Shown here: piece after piece, positions 1 through 12,995 of the stretch
Layout of the letters: each line of letters opens with the position of its first letter
How positions within the stretch are numbered: position 1 is the stretch's first letter
Source: Himantopus leucocephalus
Lineage: Eukaryota; Chordata; Aves; Charadriiformes; Recurvirostridae
Length of the DNA: 64,000 nt
Direction: 5' to 3'
NCBI GenBank assembly: GCA_003993805.1
Contig: RSEF01000005.1
Location: 39,181,023 to 39,245,022 of the forward strand
Made by a program: the position numbers and the translations under genes
Notes under the pieces: generated by a model
Told to the model about the DNA's origin: nothing
What the model saw: only the letters and a program-made list of their open reading frames with translations
Database searches by the model: none

Positions 1-62
1 GACTGGAATCCAGGGACTCTCCTCTCCCAGGGAAGTACCATAACCATTAGGCTATACAGATG
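1..62 (-). mobile_element. tRNA-derived SINE fragment at the window edge
   Basis: On the minus strand it reads TATAGCCTAATGGTTATGGT (box A-like TAGCCTAATGG), then CCTGGGAGAGGAGAGTCCCT and GGATTCCAGTC (degenerate box B). This matches the layout of tRNA-headed ancient amniote SINEs. It is truncated by the window and I cannot resolve the family. Confidence 0.5.
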
Positions 63-3000
63 AGCGCGTACTTTCCCTGTGATTCAGAGGAGATCTTATT
101 TTATGAAACGAAGAGCAATTTCAGCAGCGAACAGAGTATGCCTGATTACAAAATGTCCTCAGTCCCAATGGTTAGAACAGTTTTATAAGAGGTAGGAGAT
201 GTGGCCTCAAAATTGGAAACAGCTCTCTCATTTCCTGGCTGATTGATATAACTAGGGAGTTACCTCCTGTTGTGTTTGTGTGGGCTCTAATCCAGCCAGT
301 ATACCTTCAAAAAACTCTTAGCATTGCTGCCTTGCAGGTCAGATGAGCAAAGAAATACCTACCGACTCAATGGACAAAGAGAGGCATGAACTGGGCATTT
401 GGCTGTTCAGGATACAGAAAGGACTCAGGCAGCTCCAGCACGTGCTGAAGTGGGCAGATCTCCAGGGAAGGGTGCAGTGAAAGCTTTAGATACCTGTGAA
501 CTTTAGAGGCATCCGAGACTAAGCATTTGCTATGTGGAGATTCTCATCACCTACATGTTAGACTCGGGCACCTATAAGGCTCGTCAGGAGGAACTTGGGT
601 CAGACTGACAGAGTAGTTACATGCCTAACTGCTCTCAAGATTTTTGGAAAAACATACAGAAAACTTTTTATCAAGACAGACCTCCTCAGCAGCTTCTGGA
701 GGGAAGGATTATGCTGCGGAACCTACTTAATGACAGAAAGCTAAAAAAGGGCTGAAGAAATGCACAGTTCATTAATATACTAAACCAGTGATAGAAATAC
801 TTGGAATGTTCTCTTTAAAAGATTGGAATTTCATTTGTTCAACAAAATTGACAAGTAATGCATTTGTGAAGTACCTAAAGTCACCAATGGCAGAAAACCT
901 GTACTTTTCCAAAAGCCAAAAGAAAGTATTTATCATTTCAGATACCAGAATAAAATGTTATGCCTCAGCTTCCATTTTAGTAGATGACTTCAAGACGATT
1001 TAAAATGCATCAAGACCACTATAGTTCAGGAAATATCCTAGAACTATGAAGTTCCATGTTGTAAGCTCAACAATGCTGCAGGCCTTTCTACATCCCTACC
1101 GATGGGTTGGTCAAGTCCTGTAGAATGATAACACAACTTTTTTTTTTCTTTTTTAGAAAAAAAAAAAGAAAGGTTTTGTAAAAGGGAGTAAAAACGTGGG
1201 CTCTTCACTCAATTGTTTTCCACTACTCTGTCATCCATTCAGAAAAACTGAAAAAAAATCGAAATGAGACACTTCCATTAAAGTTTTATTAATAAATCTT
1301 CTCCCCTGATGCCTGTGTGTTTATATATCTATATCTACGCACCACTGTGTAGTGTATCACAATATAACCGTGTATTGGAATATGTGATCACAATACTGAC
1401 AGTATGTAGTACCTGAGATTCTGTGATTCTGGTGCTAAGAAAAAGAGGAGTTTTTGATGGCCACCTAGAAATACCTCTCAGAAAGAAAGTCAGACAATAC
1501 ATTTCTAAATAGCAAGATGGACTTTTTCAGGTTAAATTACAGACTACTGTTAGAAATACATATACAGCTGCATCCCTGGCAGTTCCAACTGTTAGCAAAA
1601 TCATCTAAGAAGTCAATATATATTGATATGATTGTGGAGAGTATGACTTTGTCAGCCAGGCATTTGGAAAATAATTTAGACAAGCAGAAACCAAAGCACT
1701 GCTCCATCCTTAACTGGGAAGTGAAAATCCTGCACCCAGAGATACTTGCTTGTAGGATCAATGGACATCTCCAAGAGGTTTTCTAATTGTACGTATGAAT
1801 TATTTATATAAAAGAGATTAAGAATATTTTAAGAAAAGCTACATTAGATGGCACCCTCTTATTTACTACGTTTGCCCTGTCAGAAAATTTAGAAGCACAC
1901 CTCTTCTTGTCTAAAAAAACCCCAAGTCTGTAGTATTGTCAACATACAAAAGTGTTCCCAGTGTATTAAAGGCTGAAGGAAACAAAGAAACAGTGAGGCA
2001 CAGCGAATGGCATATGTTGGTAGGAGATTTTAAGTTTCTTGCTCCCTGGCCTGAAAAGGTGTTCAAACCCCACCGAATTAATTGCTACAGTTTGAGGTAC
2101 TTAAAATGATGAAAGCATCGGTTTTACTGGGCAGATTTTTCCTACTGAATTACAATTCCTGACGTCAAAACGTGAAAGAAGGACTGCCTCCAGTAAAAAG
2201 ACAAGAAGTACAGTTTAGGACCAAGGTTATACAGAAGCTGAAAGGAGAAGTTAGCCATAGCAGAATTTGACTTCCAAAGGAAGACAGGACAAAACCCACG
2301 CACCACAGAAATGGAAGTTTTTTCTGGGAAATCTCACTCTGAAAGAAGAGATTGTGCAGTGGTTGTCAAACCAGCTGAACTCATACTGAGTCACAGCAAT
2401 TTGTACTCTTTGTTGGCTCTTAGAATTAAGGATGTGAGTCGGGCTGCTATTGATCCAGTGTTGGAAGCCCTGCAACTAGCTGCGTTTTGTACGTAGGTGG
2501 GTGATCAGTATCAACTGGCCACACTGAGAGGAATAGTTAAAGTTCTCTTATATTCTGAAAAGTGACTCTGTAGAAGTGGCATCATGGTGTTCCCTATTTA
2601 TTGCATTTCAGTGATTTCCACATCTAGTTTGCACAGTATACAAATAAAAAGATTTCTTTTTTTCCAGCTGCAACTTCTGTTTACTCAAGTCAACTTGATA
2701 ACTCAAAGTTAGCCTGGGTTCTTTTCTGTTTCTTAAATACTGCCTATATTGAAAACGGCATATAAATATTTCGCTCTGCGCATCTGTTTACACAGCCATG
2801 CTCTAAATGAAAGCAGCTTCTGCATATGCAATCGGAACTTAGCCACAACACTGATGATTCATAAAGCAGAATTCAGTTCATTCTCCTCATGTCTGATGCA
2901 AGTTATTTAGGTGAAAGAGAAGAAAAAAAAAAATTACTATGCTTGACACTACCAAACAGGTGAAAGAAAAATTTTATAGTCTTCTAAGGTGATTTTTTTC

Positions 3001-5639
3001 TCTACTGAAACCATATGTTCAATATTGGTGACAGCACTTTTGCAATAAAATGTAACAATATTTTCTTTCTCATAAAAATGGGACACAAAACTCAGAGAAA
3101 CCAAAGTTATATTTTTAAAGTAAACTTTTATGTTGCATTTCATGAAAACATTTTAGAACTGCAGAAGGGACTCAGTGTTAATTATCCAAAATCACTATTT
3201 TTAAGAGTTAATGTATATATGATAATTTACTAATTAATGTAGATATCTCATTAAAAAATGAAAATAAATATGAAAAACAAGTAACAGACTAAGACTGTAG
3301 GATGTAAGCAAACATAAAATGTAATATCTACCATCTTTAATAAAAACCTTTTTCAACACAAGTTGCAACTGCAAAAGGGCTTTCTGAGGCAATTTCTGAG
3401 GTATATTTCTTCATGAAGAAAATAAGGGGATATATAATAGATAAATCCATACAAATGAATTCCATCATTCCAGATCTTACAATTTGTTTCCAACGCATAT
3501 AGTCGCATCATTCTTTAAATGAATATAATGCAAATTACTTTTCATTTTTTTACACTACTAAAAAGTTCAATAAAACTGTGATTAATTAAAAGTTATTGGG
3601 GAAATTATAACAACACATTTTTGCCATTTACAGGCTTTTTTCTTTCAGAGTACTAATCTTACAGCTAAAGGCTGTAATGGTTACCCTACGGTTAAATGGT
3701 TAAAAGTCCTGCAAGGTAAGCATAGGTTAGATAAAGTTGCAGCCACTGAGTGTTTCCAGGTCAATGCTATTGCTTTCTGTCTGGTTTACTAACACATTAT
3801 ATATTGAAAGGCATTGACTTCATCTGCATTTATGTAAGAATCTTCTTTTTTGCAGTCTGAGCACTTTCAAAATTGCTAAATTATTGCAAGAAATTGTAAT
3901 TGATGCTTACATTTTCATTGGAAAACCCAATACCTTTAACATTCTGCAACACAGTCCTTGTAGGAAAATCCTATATATATATTTTTATTTTTATGTTATT
4001 CCATCAGATCTTACAGCTAACTAAAATCTTCAGTGGTTTATAACATCATCTAGGACGAAAAAGCTGTGATTCATCAGTGCAGACAAAGCTGGGCTTTAAT
4101 CCATTTCTATAACCATATTGCCAAGTCTATATTGTTTACATTGCGTCTCAATTAAGAGACAGGCAGGACACCTGGTACTTCTTTATCTAAGTCCCACGGG
4201 CTGCCAGATGACTCAAAATCCATAACAGGTGCTAAGGCAGTGTGAGTGTAGCACCATTAACACAAGCTGGAATTGGATAAAATTTGGACTATGCTTAACC
4301 ACTTAAAACACTCAATTATGAAATGAAAAATGTAACCACTCTGCATCGAGCTCCTTTACAAAAGGCACTTAAAAAGATATGTAGAACTAGAGTGCATGTG
4401 TAGTGGACTTAACATAAATTTTAATTTTAGTACAAAGGTTCTCCAGAATTAAACTATACAAAAGCCAGCTATATAAAAAAGTTATCTTTTTTAAGCTAAT
4501 CATATACAAATATTATGAGACTGTACTTACTGAATTGAATGAATTCTAATTCTGATCATCTGCTTAGGCAGCAAACATGACAAAACTGATGCTCAGACTT
4601 CAAGCAATTTCAAAGCTAAGGGAAAAAACCCGAATTAACAATACTTAATGAATTTTTCAACTCTGTAGAACCCAGAAGTTATTTATTTTAGGGACTATGG
4701 GAAATGAAAACACCTTACGGAAGGATTTTAAAAACAACAATGTTTAAGTGAAAAACTATAGGGTAAAAGATATTCCTTTGCACCGAAAAATCCCATTGTC
4801 GATCTCTTTTCAGCACTTTTTCTGCTAAGGTGACTGAACTAAGTATTAAGCTTAGACACTGAGAGAACACACCTCATGAGAGAAAAAATGAGTATCAGAA
4901 ATTTTACAGTGGACAATTACTTAAGAACTATCTGTATCTAAACGTGCAGTAATCAAATTAAGTTTCTATTTAATATTGTAATTATCAAGAACACAATATA
5001 GTGATTTTATTACCAGAGTAAGCAGTAACAAAGTACAGTAAACTGTCATTTAAGACAGTGTCATAGTATCTATGATAAGCAGCATATTGGCTTAAACTAA
5101 TGCACTATATGCCTCTAGGGAACGACAGGCTCAGAGACTGGGTTTTAACATCAGAATCTATCCATTAATCTTGACTTAAATATAATCTACTCTGCAGTAA
5201 GAGGAAGAATGGGCATTCAATGAATTATCTGTTTGAAATATAGCAGGAGCATATTAACACAAACATATAGTAGAAAGTCTCAGTTTCGGTACTATTTATT
5301 GTGTATTGTTGGTTTTACAAACCCTGAACTGCACAAAATTAAAAAGACAGTAAGATCAAATGGAAGGACGAATACCTCAACACTGTAACAGATTACTCGT
5401 TAATTTACTGTCCGTGTGGTTAGAAGACTAATGACAGTATTTGCAAATACCCCACTTGTTTTAGTAACAGGCTATGGAGGTGAAAACAAACAGTGAAGGA
5501 AACGGTGCTGAAGCCCTTACGCCGGCAGAATTCCTACTCCAACTTCCAGGGAGGATTTGTCTTACTAATGTATCCAAGACGGGAATCGATGAACCTAGAA
5601 GGTATGTTGTGCTAATTGTTTTGAAGCCCATTACAGCTG

Positions 5640-5830
5640 CCACCGCTTCAGGCCCTCTTTGGAGCGATGCCGCTGCCGGCAGACAGAACGGCTCGCAGGC
5701 AGCCGCTCACCTGGCAGCAGCGGGTCCGCAGGAGGCAGCAGGGGAGGCACAGGGCCAGCGGGCCAAGGGACTCAAGTTTATTAAGGACGTTGCACCAAAT
5801 GCGCCGCGGAGAGACGTTAAGGCGTTGCAG
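5640..5830. promoter_or_regulatory. CpG-rich islet with a strong minus-strand splice donor
   Basis: About 190 bp with roughly 16 CpG dinucleotides in an otherwise CpG-poor 16-kb region. On the minus strand it reads GCTGCTGCCAG|GTGAGCGGC, an excellent donor at 5710, as seen at the end of CpG-island first exons. It could be an internal promoter or the first exon of a non-coding transcript. No TATA box or coding homology was found. Confidence 0.35.
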
Positions 5831-8312
5831 TCATCACTGCAGCCCACAAATAATGTGGAATAGTACAGGCCAGGGGGAACTGCAGCCCCACATACGAACT
5901 CCTGATCTTGGGAGAAGGATTTATCCCCACTCTAAAACTGATGTAATGCTGAGTGTCAAACTCAAGTAATTAAGGTTGATTAGCCTAAAAATACAGAAGC
6001 AAAACTGGCTCTTCCCTCTCTGGTATTAGCATGAATGCTTAAGCTCATGGTTTTCATACATTAAAATATTTAAATTTCTACCTTAAATACCTTCTCTGCA
6101 CATATATACATATTCATTGATGAAATAGTAAAGAAAACGCCTTGCATGAAGACATCACTACAAACTGTAGACTTACACAAATAAACACATTCATATTAAA
6201 TATTGTCCAGTGAAAAGACTGCACATATAGATATGTATTAATTCGCAATTCCACACCACATGGTAAAACCCCAAATGCCTCTCATGAGAAATTTTGTTGT
6301 GAATTCCATTCTTTACTTCAATAAAATTTACAACTACCTTTCTTTTTTTCTTTTCTAGTTGAAAAGAATGCTTTCTCTTTACCCCGGGTTGCTGCAGCCC
6401 CGGTACGAGATAATCTACTTTTAAGTCTCTTCGGAGGGCAGTAAAGTCGATTTTAAAAATGATTTTTAAAACTCGAAGACAAGCTTCTTCTAGTTAAACA
6501 AAGAAAACAAATATTAATTTTCAGTGACTTCCCTCTTTCTTTATTTTGAAGGGCAATTAGTAAAGCAGCCCCTTCGCCCTCCTCCCTAGTGCTGTCAAGC
6601 TGTTGAGAGCAGTTTGCAGCACTACAATGGTACTATTGTGAACACAGCCTGGGCTTCCTTCCCACAGAGAGTTAAATGGGCAGTTCCTGCTGCCCATGAT
6701 TGGTGTCCAGCGAAACAATACTTAAGAGCCAGGTTTTATCAGTTCCACGCCAAAGAAGTGAAGCCAGGGAACCCAAGCCTTCATATCATGCTGAACCATA
6801 TGCCAACCCTGCTGGCCCCAAAGGTTTATCACTAAGAATCAGGATCCGTCATGTCCCCTGTGAAATTTCACTTCACATACCTTCTGCGAAATGCATGGCT
6901 TTGCGGAAAACTGACCTTTTTCCACAATTGGCAAGAACAGATGGACGGTAACTATGGTTTGGCAAGCAGAAATTAAAAGATTTTCTAATAGCCTGCATTC
7001 TTCTATGGTTGGGAGGAGAAGCATTCAGAAGGAGATAGATATGTTTGTGACCCACAGATCTATTCAGGTGCAGTTAATCAGCAATTAAACTATTTTCTCA
7101 ATGTCTAGAAAGTATATTGAGATTAATTTGATTGGCCAGGCTATGATTAGGACTCATGTCCTTCGCACTACCATATGGTAATTCCAATTAGTGTAATACT
7201 AACTTCTAATCCTTGCTTTATGTTAGTTTATTCTGTTTTTCTATTAAGTATGTGGCACATACAAAATAAACTATATACATACACACGTTTTTGTTATAAT
7301 TTTGACCTGTTTAATTAGTGAATATTGTTACATGAAGTATATTCCATCTCCAGCTAGATATTTCCATATACTGACAGCTACTATGTATAACCCCTTTTTC
7401 TCAGTAACTGAAATACAGACCTGTAGGAGAACAAAGACAACCAATGTGCTAGTTTCTATTACTCTCCTTTTTNCTTTTTTTTTTTTTTTTTTGGTACCTA
7501 TCAGCTTCTAATCCCTCTGTTGGCACTGGAAAACATGCCCCAACTGTCTTGATTACCATATGTAGAATGATGCAGAAAGTTTGCCAATATCTTATTCAAC
7601 TCACTGGAAAACATCATTCTATTTCACAGACATTACTGTTTGTCAGTTTTGCTTGTTACAAATAATATCCCACTTTTCCCACCAATTTAAATACCAGAAT
7701 CAACCATACACAATATTATATACTTACTCTTTATATGTACACAGCTTTTAGTGTTTATAGGTTTACAAAAGGTTTATAAAACCTTTCAAGTTGTTTGCAA
7801 GTCACTTATCTGTTATTAGGGTTGAATTTATGACTAGAAAAGGATTAAATCAATAAACAATGCTGTCTTTTACAACATAGGGCTTAAATAGTTTAAAAAC
7901 ATTTCTTTCTTTCTTTAAATGTTAGAAACATCAGGAAAAATTGTTTAACCTTCCCTGCTTTTATTCACAGACTTCTGGGAGCTATCAAAGAAATCTGTAT
8001 GAATTTTAACACCTTAAGGGGGCAAGAGTCTTAACATTTTAACAAAGGGCTTTTGTTATCCAAAATGTTTAATTAATTAATAAGGCTAAGTAGGTATTAA
8101 AAAAAAAACCTGTCATTTTGTGTTACATACAAAGCAATCAACTCTCTGTAAAACTGAACTAGTTCATCTTTTTCATTCCAATTTAAGGACTCCCAGCCTT
8201 CTCCCTGCAAATTTTTGTTTAAGAGGGATCTATACACATTTAAAACACACTTTATAATGAAAAAGCGATTGCTCTGCTAACTTCCAGCTTACAACATACA
8301 AAAATTTCCTAC

Positions 8313-8445
8313 CTTAAAAAGATGCAGTAAAAAAGAACTTCCCTCCCTCAAGCCATCTGTACTGACACATCCAAATTCAGAAGTTCCAGGCAGCTGATAA
8401 AGCACTTCACTGCTTTTCAGGGTAGCCCACTGACATCCTTCTATT
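8313..8445 (-). other. Candidate internal exon (unproven)
   Basis: The 133-nt segment lies between a TTTTGTTTTAG acceptor and an AAG|GTAGGA donor. It is open throughout in the phase left by exon w18 and less AT-rich than its flanks. It would encode IEGCQWATLKSSEVLYQLPG and 24 more residues. I do not recognise this sequence. Confidence 0.3.
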
Positions 8446-8890
8446 CTAAAACAAAATGCCACTGGCATAAGCCTACCCATATTTTATACAGAAATCAGTA
8501 GAACCGATACCCCCCCTTCAGATGGGTAAATTAACTTTATGAAAGAACGTACAAGTAAAAGAACTTAGAATGTATTTTTCTGAACAGTACAAAAAGATTC
8601 GAGACTCCCCCATAATTGTCTACAACATCAACCGAGCACTCAGCTCTTTCTAAGTGCAATTATTAGCAGAAAATTGTATTACTAGAGTCAATCAGTTTTG
8701 TCTCATTTGGTATTTTGCTTTTTACCACTTTCAAGAGTCTCACACATTTCATTAGGGAAGAGTAACTAATAAATAAAGCTGTACTACTAATTAAAAAAAC
8801 AAGTTATAGATAGCTTGTGATGACAAGGACATTATTACCCTTAAGGGTAAGCGCTTACACTATACCTCTTTAACAGGTGCTCCCAGCATC

Positions 8891-8964
8891 CTAGTTCATA
8901 TCTGCAGACAGCCCATAAGAAGAGGTAGAGACAGAAGAGCTACCTGGGGTAGAGAAGGCAGGTT
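8891..8964 (-). other. Candidate alternative terminal exon (unproven)
   Basis: A strong acceptor (TTGCCCTTCTTCTAATCCCACAG, which includes a branch-like CTAAT) precedes a frame PAFSTPGSSSVSTSSYGLSA followed by DMN and a TAG stop. It needs a phase-1 upstream exon. The Ser/Thr/Pro-rich composition would suit a disordered C-terminal tail. Its link to RALGAPA1 is inference only. Confidence 0.25.
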
Positions 8965-10065
8965 CTGTGGGATTAGAAGAAGGGCAATTACAGAAGAAAA
9001 TATGTTTACCTGAACATATACAAATCCAGAACTGCTGTTAAAGAAAAGTATGTATGTGTGTTTTGCAAAAAATCTCCCAGACTATATACATGAAAATATA
9101 CTACATTACAAGATAGCTTTCAAGCCTCACACTTCAATTTCTTCCTCATATTAAAAATGCATGAAAACCAATTGAAACGATGTGTGTGTCTACATAAAAA
9201 TGCAGTAAACGCAGCAGCTTGGTACAGACATCTGCAAGTATTTCTCCAGCAGTTATTTGAAGTGTCTACATGACAAACACTAAAGCAAGAGTTTAAAAAC
9301 CAATCACAAATGTTGGTTCAATCAGTTGTCTCTAGTGGCTAAAATCAAAGGCATTTAAAGTGATGCTTTGGAATTATTCATTGCAAAACAATCCTATTCT
9401 TTCAACAGGTAACTAATAAATGATGGCTGAGAACCGGCTTGCACTACCCCTGAGGTCCAATTGTTACTCAGAACACTGCCTACTTTTGCTCCCTGGTGTT
9501 GCATTTTAACTCTAATTGCATGATCAAGCCAATAAATTGGACTCAGGGGACAAAAAAAACACTACAAAAGTACCTACTCTGACAAAACCAGAGGTTGCAA
9601 GAAAATGCACTTCAAACAGAAGTGAGGCAAGACAAGACAAGCGAAGGAGAGGTATCAAGGCTTGAAAGACAGTCATTAATACTGACAGATTACTGTAATT
9701 CTGGCTGTCAAGGTGATCGATTTAAGCAGCATATGCCAATCAATACTCTCCTCATTTACTGAGCAGCATTAGATATATAGTTAGGTAAGACGTCCCTAAG
9801 ACAGGATTTCAAACCATACTTAACGAACATAAATAGCACAATTTATGCTTTGGAATCTTAGCTGTTTTTTCATTTGGCCTTTTTTTAATTGTGCAAACTT
9901 CAGTGTGATGTTATCCACACAAAAGTTACTTTAGATGATTCTAATGATGCCTACAATTACTTGATGTGAGATATTTCAAACTGTACCAGTTTTCTGTATA
10001 ACATATTAGAACACTAATCTTGAATATGAACATTCTTAAATGCAGCAGTTATTTAGTACTGTGCA

Positions 10066-10122
10066 TTTTGCTTTTTTTTTTTTTTTTTGCATTNNNNTTT
10101 TTTTTTTTTTTTTTGCATTTGT
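10066..10122. repeat. Poly(T) tracts flanking a 4-N gap
   Basis: Two T runs, each followed by GCAT, flank nnnn at 10095-10098. The repeated TTTT-GCATT suggests the two sides are the same homopolymer read twice. The true length is unknown. Confidence 0.8.
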
Positions 10123-11551
10123 GGTTTGCCATTCTGAGTACTTTAGCCATCCATGGTTTACAACGCACCAAATCTTCCTGGCATTTCCCCTGGAATTTTC
10201 CTTAGAACAGTCTCTTATTGTTCAAATATACTTGTGACATGAAAAGAAAATACATTAACTGGATGTATTAGTTCAGGGGAAAAAGTCTTTAAAGATAATA
10301 AAAATAGCTATTACTGTCATTGCATACCTACAAGCAGACATACACACACGCACAAATGCATACACTCCCCCCTCCATGACTCTACATAGAGATATAAAAC
10401 TTTCCTCTTATATTTAGGTCTTCTTATAATGCATAGAGAAACTGTTACGCATGATTCCTTGAAACTGAAATACCTGAACAGTCCATTAAAACAAGCAGAT
10501 ACTTATAAATGCCTTGGAAATCTTCAGCTTTTCATGTTATACCGTTGTATGCAGGCATTTAATTAATCACATTTTGAATTATTAAAAGATCAAGTGACTT
10601 GTCAGCAGAACTAGGATTTGGGAGAAACCATGAAACTGAGCAAGTCAAAGTACAGGAAAGACTGAACATCATATTCTCTACCTTATGATTCTTGCTTGAA
10701 CTTGGAAAACAATTTCCGTTGCTAAACAGTAAAATAGATTTTAGAAATAACTATTTTCTTCTGGAAAAAACAGCAGGGGTCATATGATGAACTCATCCAT
10801 GGCTCTTACTTGAACTCATATCAGATAAGGCTACAATGGTATGATTCAAGGATGAAAATCCTGAAATTTTCAATTATTTCTTGTAAAGCATACAGAGTAG
10901 TAGGTAAAAATTGTATCAAGCATTATTTTTAATGCATGTTTCTTCTCATCTGTGATGACAGAAGGATCACTAACAGGTATGTTAAAACCTTATTAGATGG
11001 ACTGTATCAAAATTGTATTGCCAGAAATATAGCAAAGTTTGCAGAGAATCTTGGCATAAGGCAGTTCAAAGAAATTCTAAACCAGAACATATTAGAAGAG
11101 CAATTATAATGGCATGCATTAGTCCCTTCACTATACCAAAATTAATTAGTGGCACTGAAAAATGAATTCATGATACATATTTAAGGAGAGAGCACACCCC
11201 TTATGCCTTTTCCATTTGATACACAGTTATCATTGATGCAGTATCACTGTATTCATTTTTTTTTTCTTACAGATGCTCATGCATCTATAAGATAAAAAAC
11301 TTATTGGACTTAGAGGAAAGGAAACTGGCATTGCCAAAATCAGTGCTTTCCAGCTTTAACTTCTAAGTTTCTGCGTTAGTGAGAAATCTCCAAAATCTTC
11401 ACAAATTCCAGTTTGAAAATGTAAATCAAGAAAATACTAATTAAATGAGATAAATGTGGCCATAGAATTTGAAGAATACTCTTTGCTCACTATATGGTAT
11501 TAATAACAAACACTTTCTTTTTAAAGATAAGCTTTCCAGTGTCTTCAATTC

Positions 11552-11785
11552 TATCTTGAGGCAGATAGAAGGCACAACAAACAATGACACTACCAGTTCC
11601 AATGAAACCCTTTCAGTTTGAGTATCAGTTGAGTATCATATCAAGCAAGAAAGGTTCTTCTGAGCTATNTATCTTGAGGCAGATAGAAGGCACAACAAAC
11701 AATGACACTACCAGTTCCAATGAAAGCCTTTCAGTCTGAGTATCAGTTGAGTATCATATCAAGCAAGAAAGCTTCTTCTGAGCTA
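11552..11785. repeat. Near-identical duplication around a single N (assembly junction)
   Basis: Positions 11552-11668 and 11670-11785 are copies beginning tatcttgaggcagatagaag, separated by one N at 11669, with about 3 mismatches in 116 bp. This is the same pattern as at 30134 and 44094. Confidence 0.87.
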
Positions 11786-12939
11786 CGAGTTTTTAATACA
11801 GAGGAAACTTTTAACAAACCACTCAAACACATTATTTTATTCAAAAAGAAGTTACTGTCTTGTCAGATACCATATGGGGTCAATATCTTCCATTTCTCTG
11901 GAAGACAACAGTCTCAAAAGGTTAGCTACAATACATCAAGTACCAACTGTTTAGGAATACAATGTCAAAAAAGATAGCGGGATGTAAGTGTTTCAGTTTT
12001 CATAAAAAAAAAAAATTTCAAATCATTGAGTAAGTGTTCCAGTTTTGATAAAAAAAAATTATCAAATCATTTAGTTAAGATTTATTCTATAATATTTTGT
12101 AGATGGAACAATTAAAACAGTCTTATATTTTTGCTGTTTAAATTAATCTGTTTCATACAACAAAAAAAGAAATCTAATCGGTTGAAGAATTCCTGGCATT
12201 AGGTCACAACTTTGCAGATTATTATAAAGAGGTGAAAATTATGCTATGATGATTATATATGTAGAAAGCCTACATTCCAAGTGTTCTAGAATGCCTATGA
12301 ATTTCAGATTTAAAAGATACTAAATACAATTTCTTGCCACATCTGTCTACTTTGTGAGGGGACTACTATGTAAGAGAGAAAGCATTATGGTGTCTGAACT
12401 GCACTATTTGCACTAACTGCACTCTAAGTGCAGATAGGCTGGAATAATTTTCAACATTCCAAAATTTGTGTACAATGTGCAAAAAGTAACACAATTGTTT
12501 CACATTTGGAATTCCACTCCCTCAAGGTTTCTAGTTGTTTTGTTGTATGGCATAAATAATTTTAACAAGTTGGACCACTGGAGGTACTTACTATGCTCAG
12601 TAAAGAACATTATCCTGGTGTACCTCTTGGCATCTGGCTAACATCTGTCATTTATTCAGGAAGTTCCAGTAAAATTTTATATGAAGCCACTCTTTCTATT
12701 GTTCAAAATATTTATTATTGATTCATTTCCTACACATGGCAGACTTTGAATTCAGAATGTGACAAAGTACTTGCTCTGAGATACAAGCCATGAATAAAAG
12801 TATTTCTATCAGGAATTTCAACACAATTTAGTAAATAAAGAGTATTTAACAATTCCCTAAATATTGGCCTTACATCAGAGTGAAAACGATTGTTCTAAAC
12901 ATTCAGTCCCGTTATTACTCCTGCAGTTATGAGTCTTAC

Positions 12940-12995
12940 TTAGTTTTCCTAGCATACGTGCAGCTGGAGTGCATTCAGGAGATAAGCACATACTT
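12940..12995 (-). other. Candidate cryptic exon (unproven)
   Basis: A branch-point-like GCTAAT and a long pyrimidine tract end in TTGTAAG, and the 56-nt segment ends TAA|GTAAGA. In the phase left by exon w18 it reads SMCLSPECTPAARMLGKL. I recognise no certain homologue. The hydrophobic frame in front of it is the translated pyrimidine tract rather than evidence of a membrane protein. Confidence 0.2.

Noticed and set aside
5474..5863. 129-codon plus-strand open frame across the CpG islet
   Set aside because: It has no recognisable domain, and the Ala/Gln-rich part follows from GC-rich composition; no splice or start context supports a protein.
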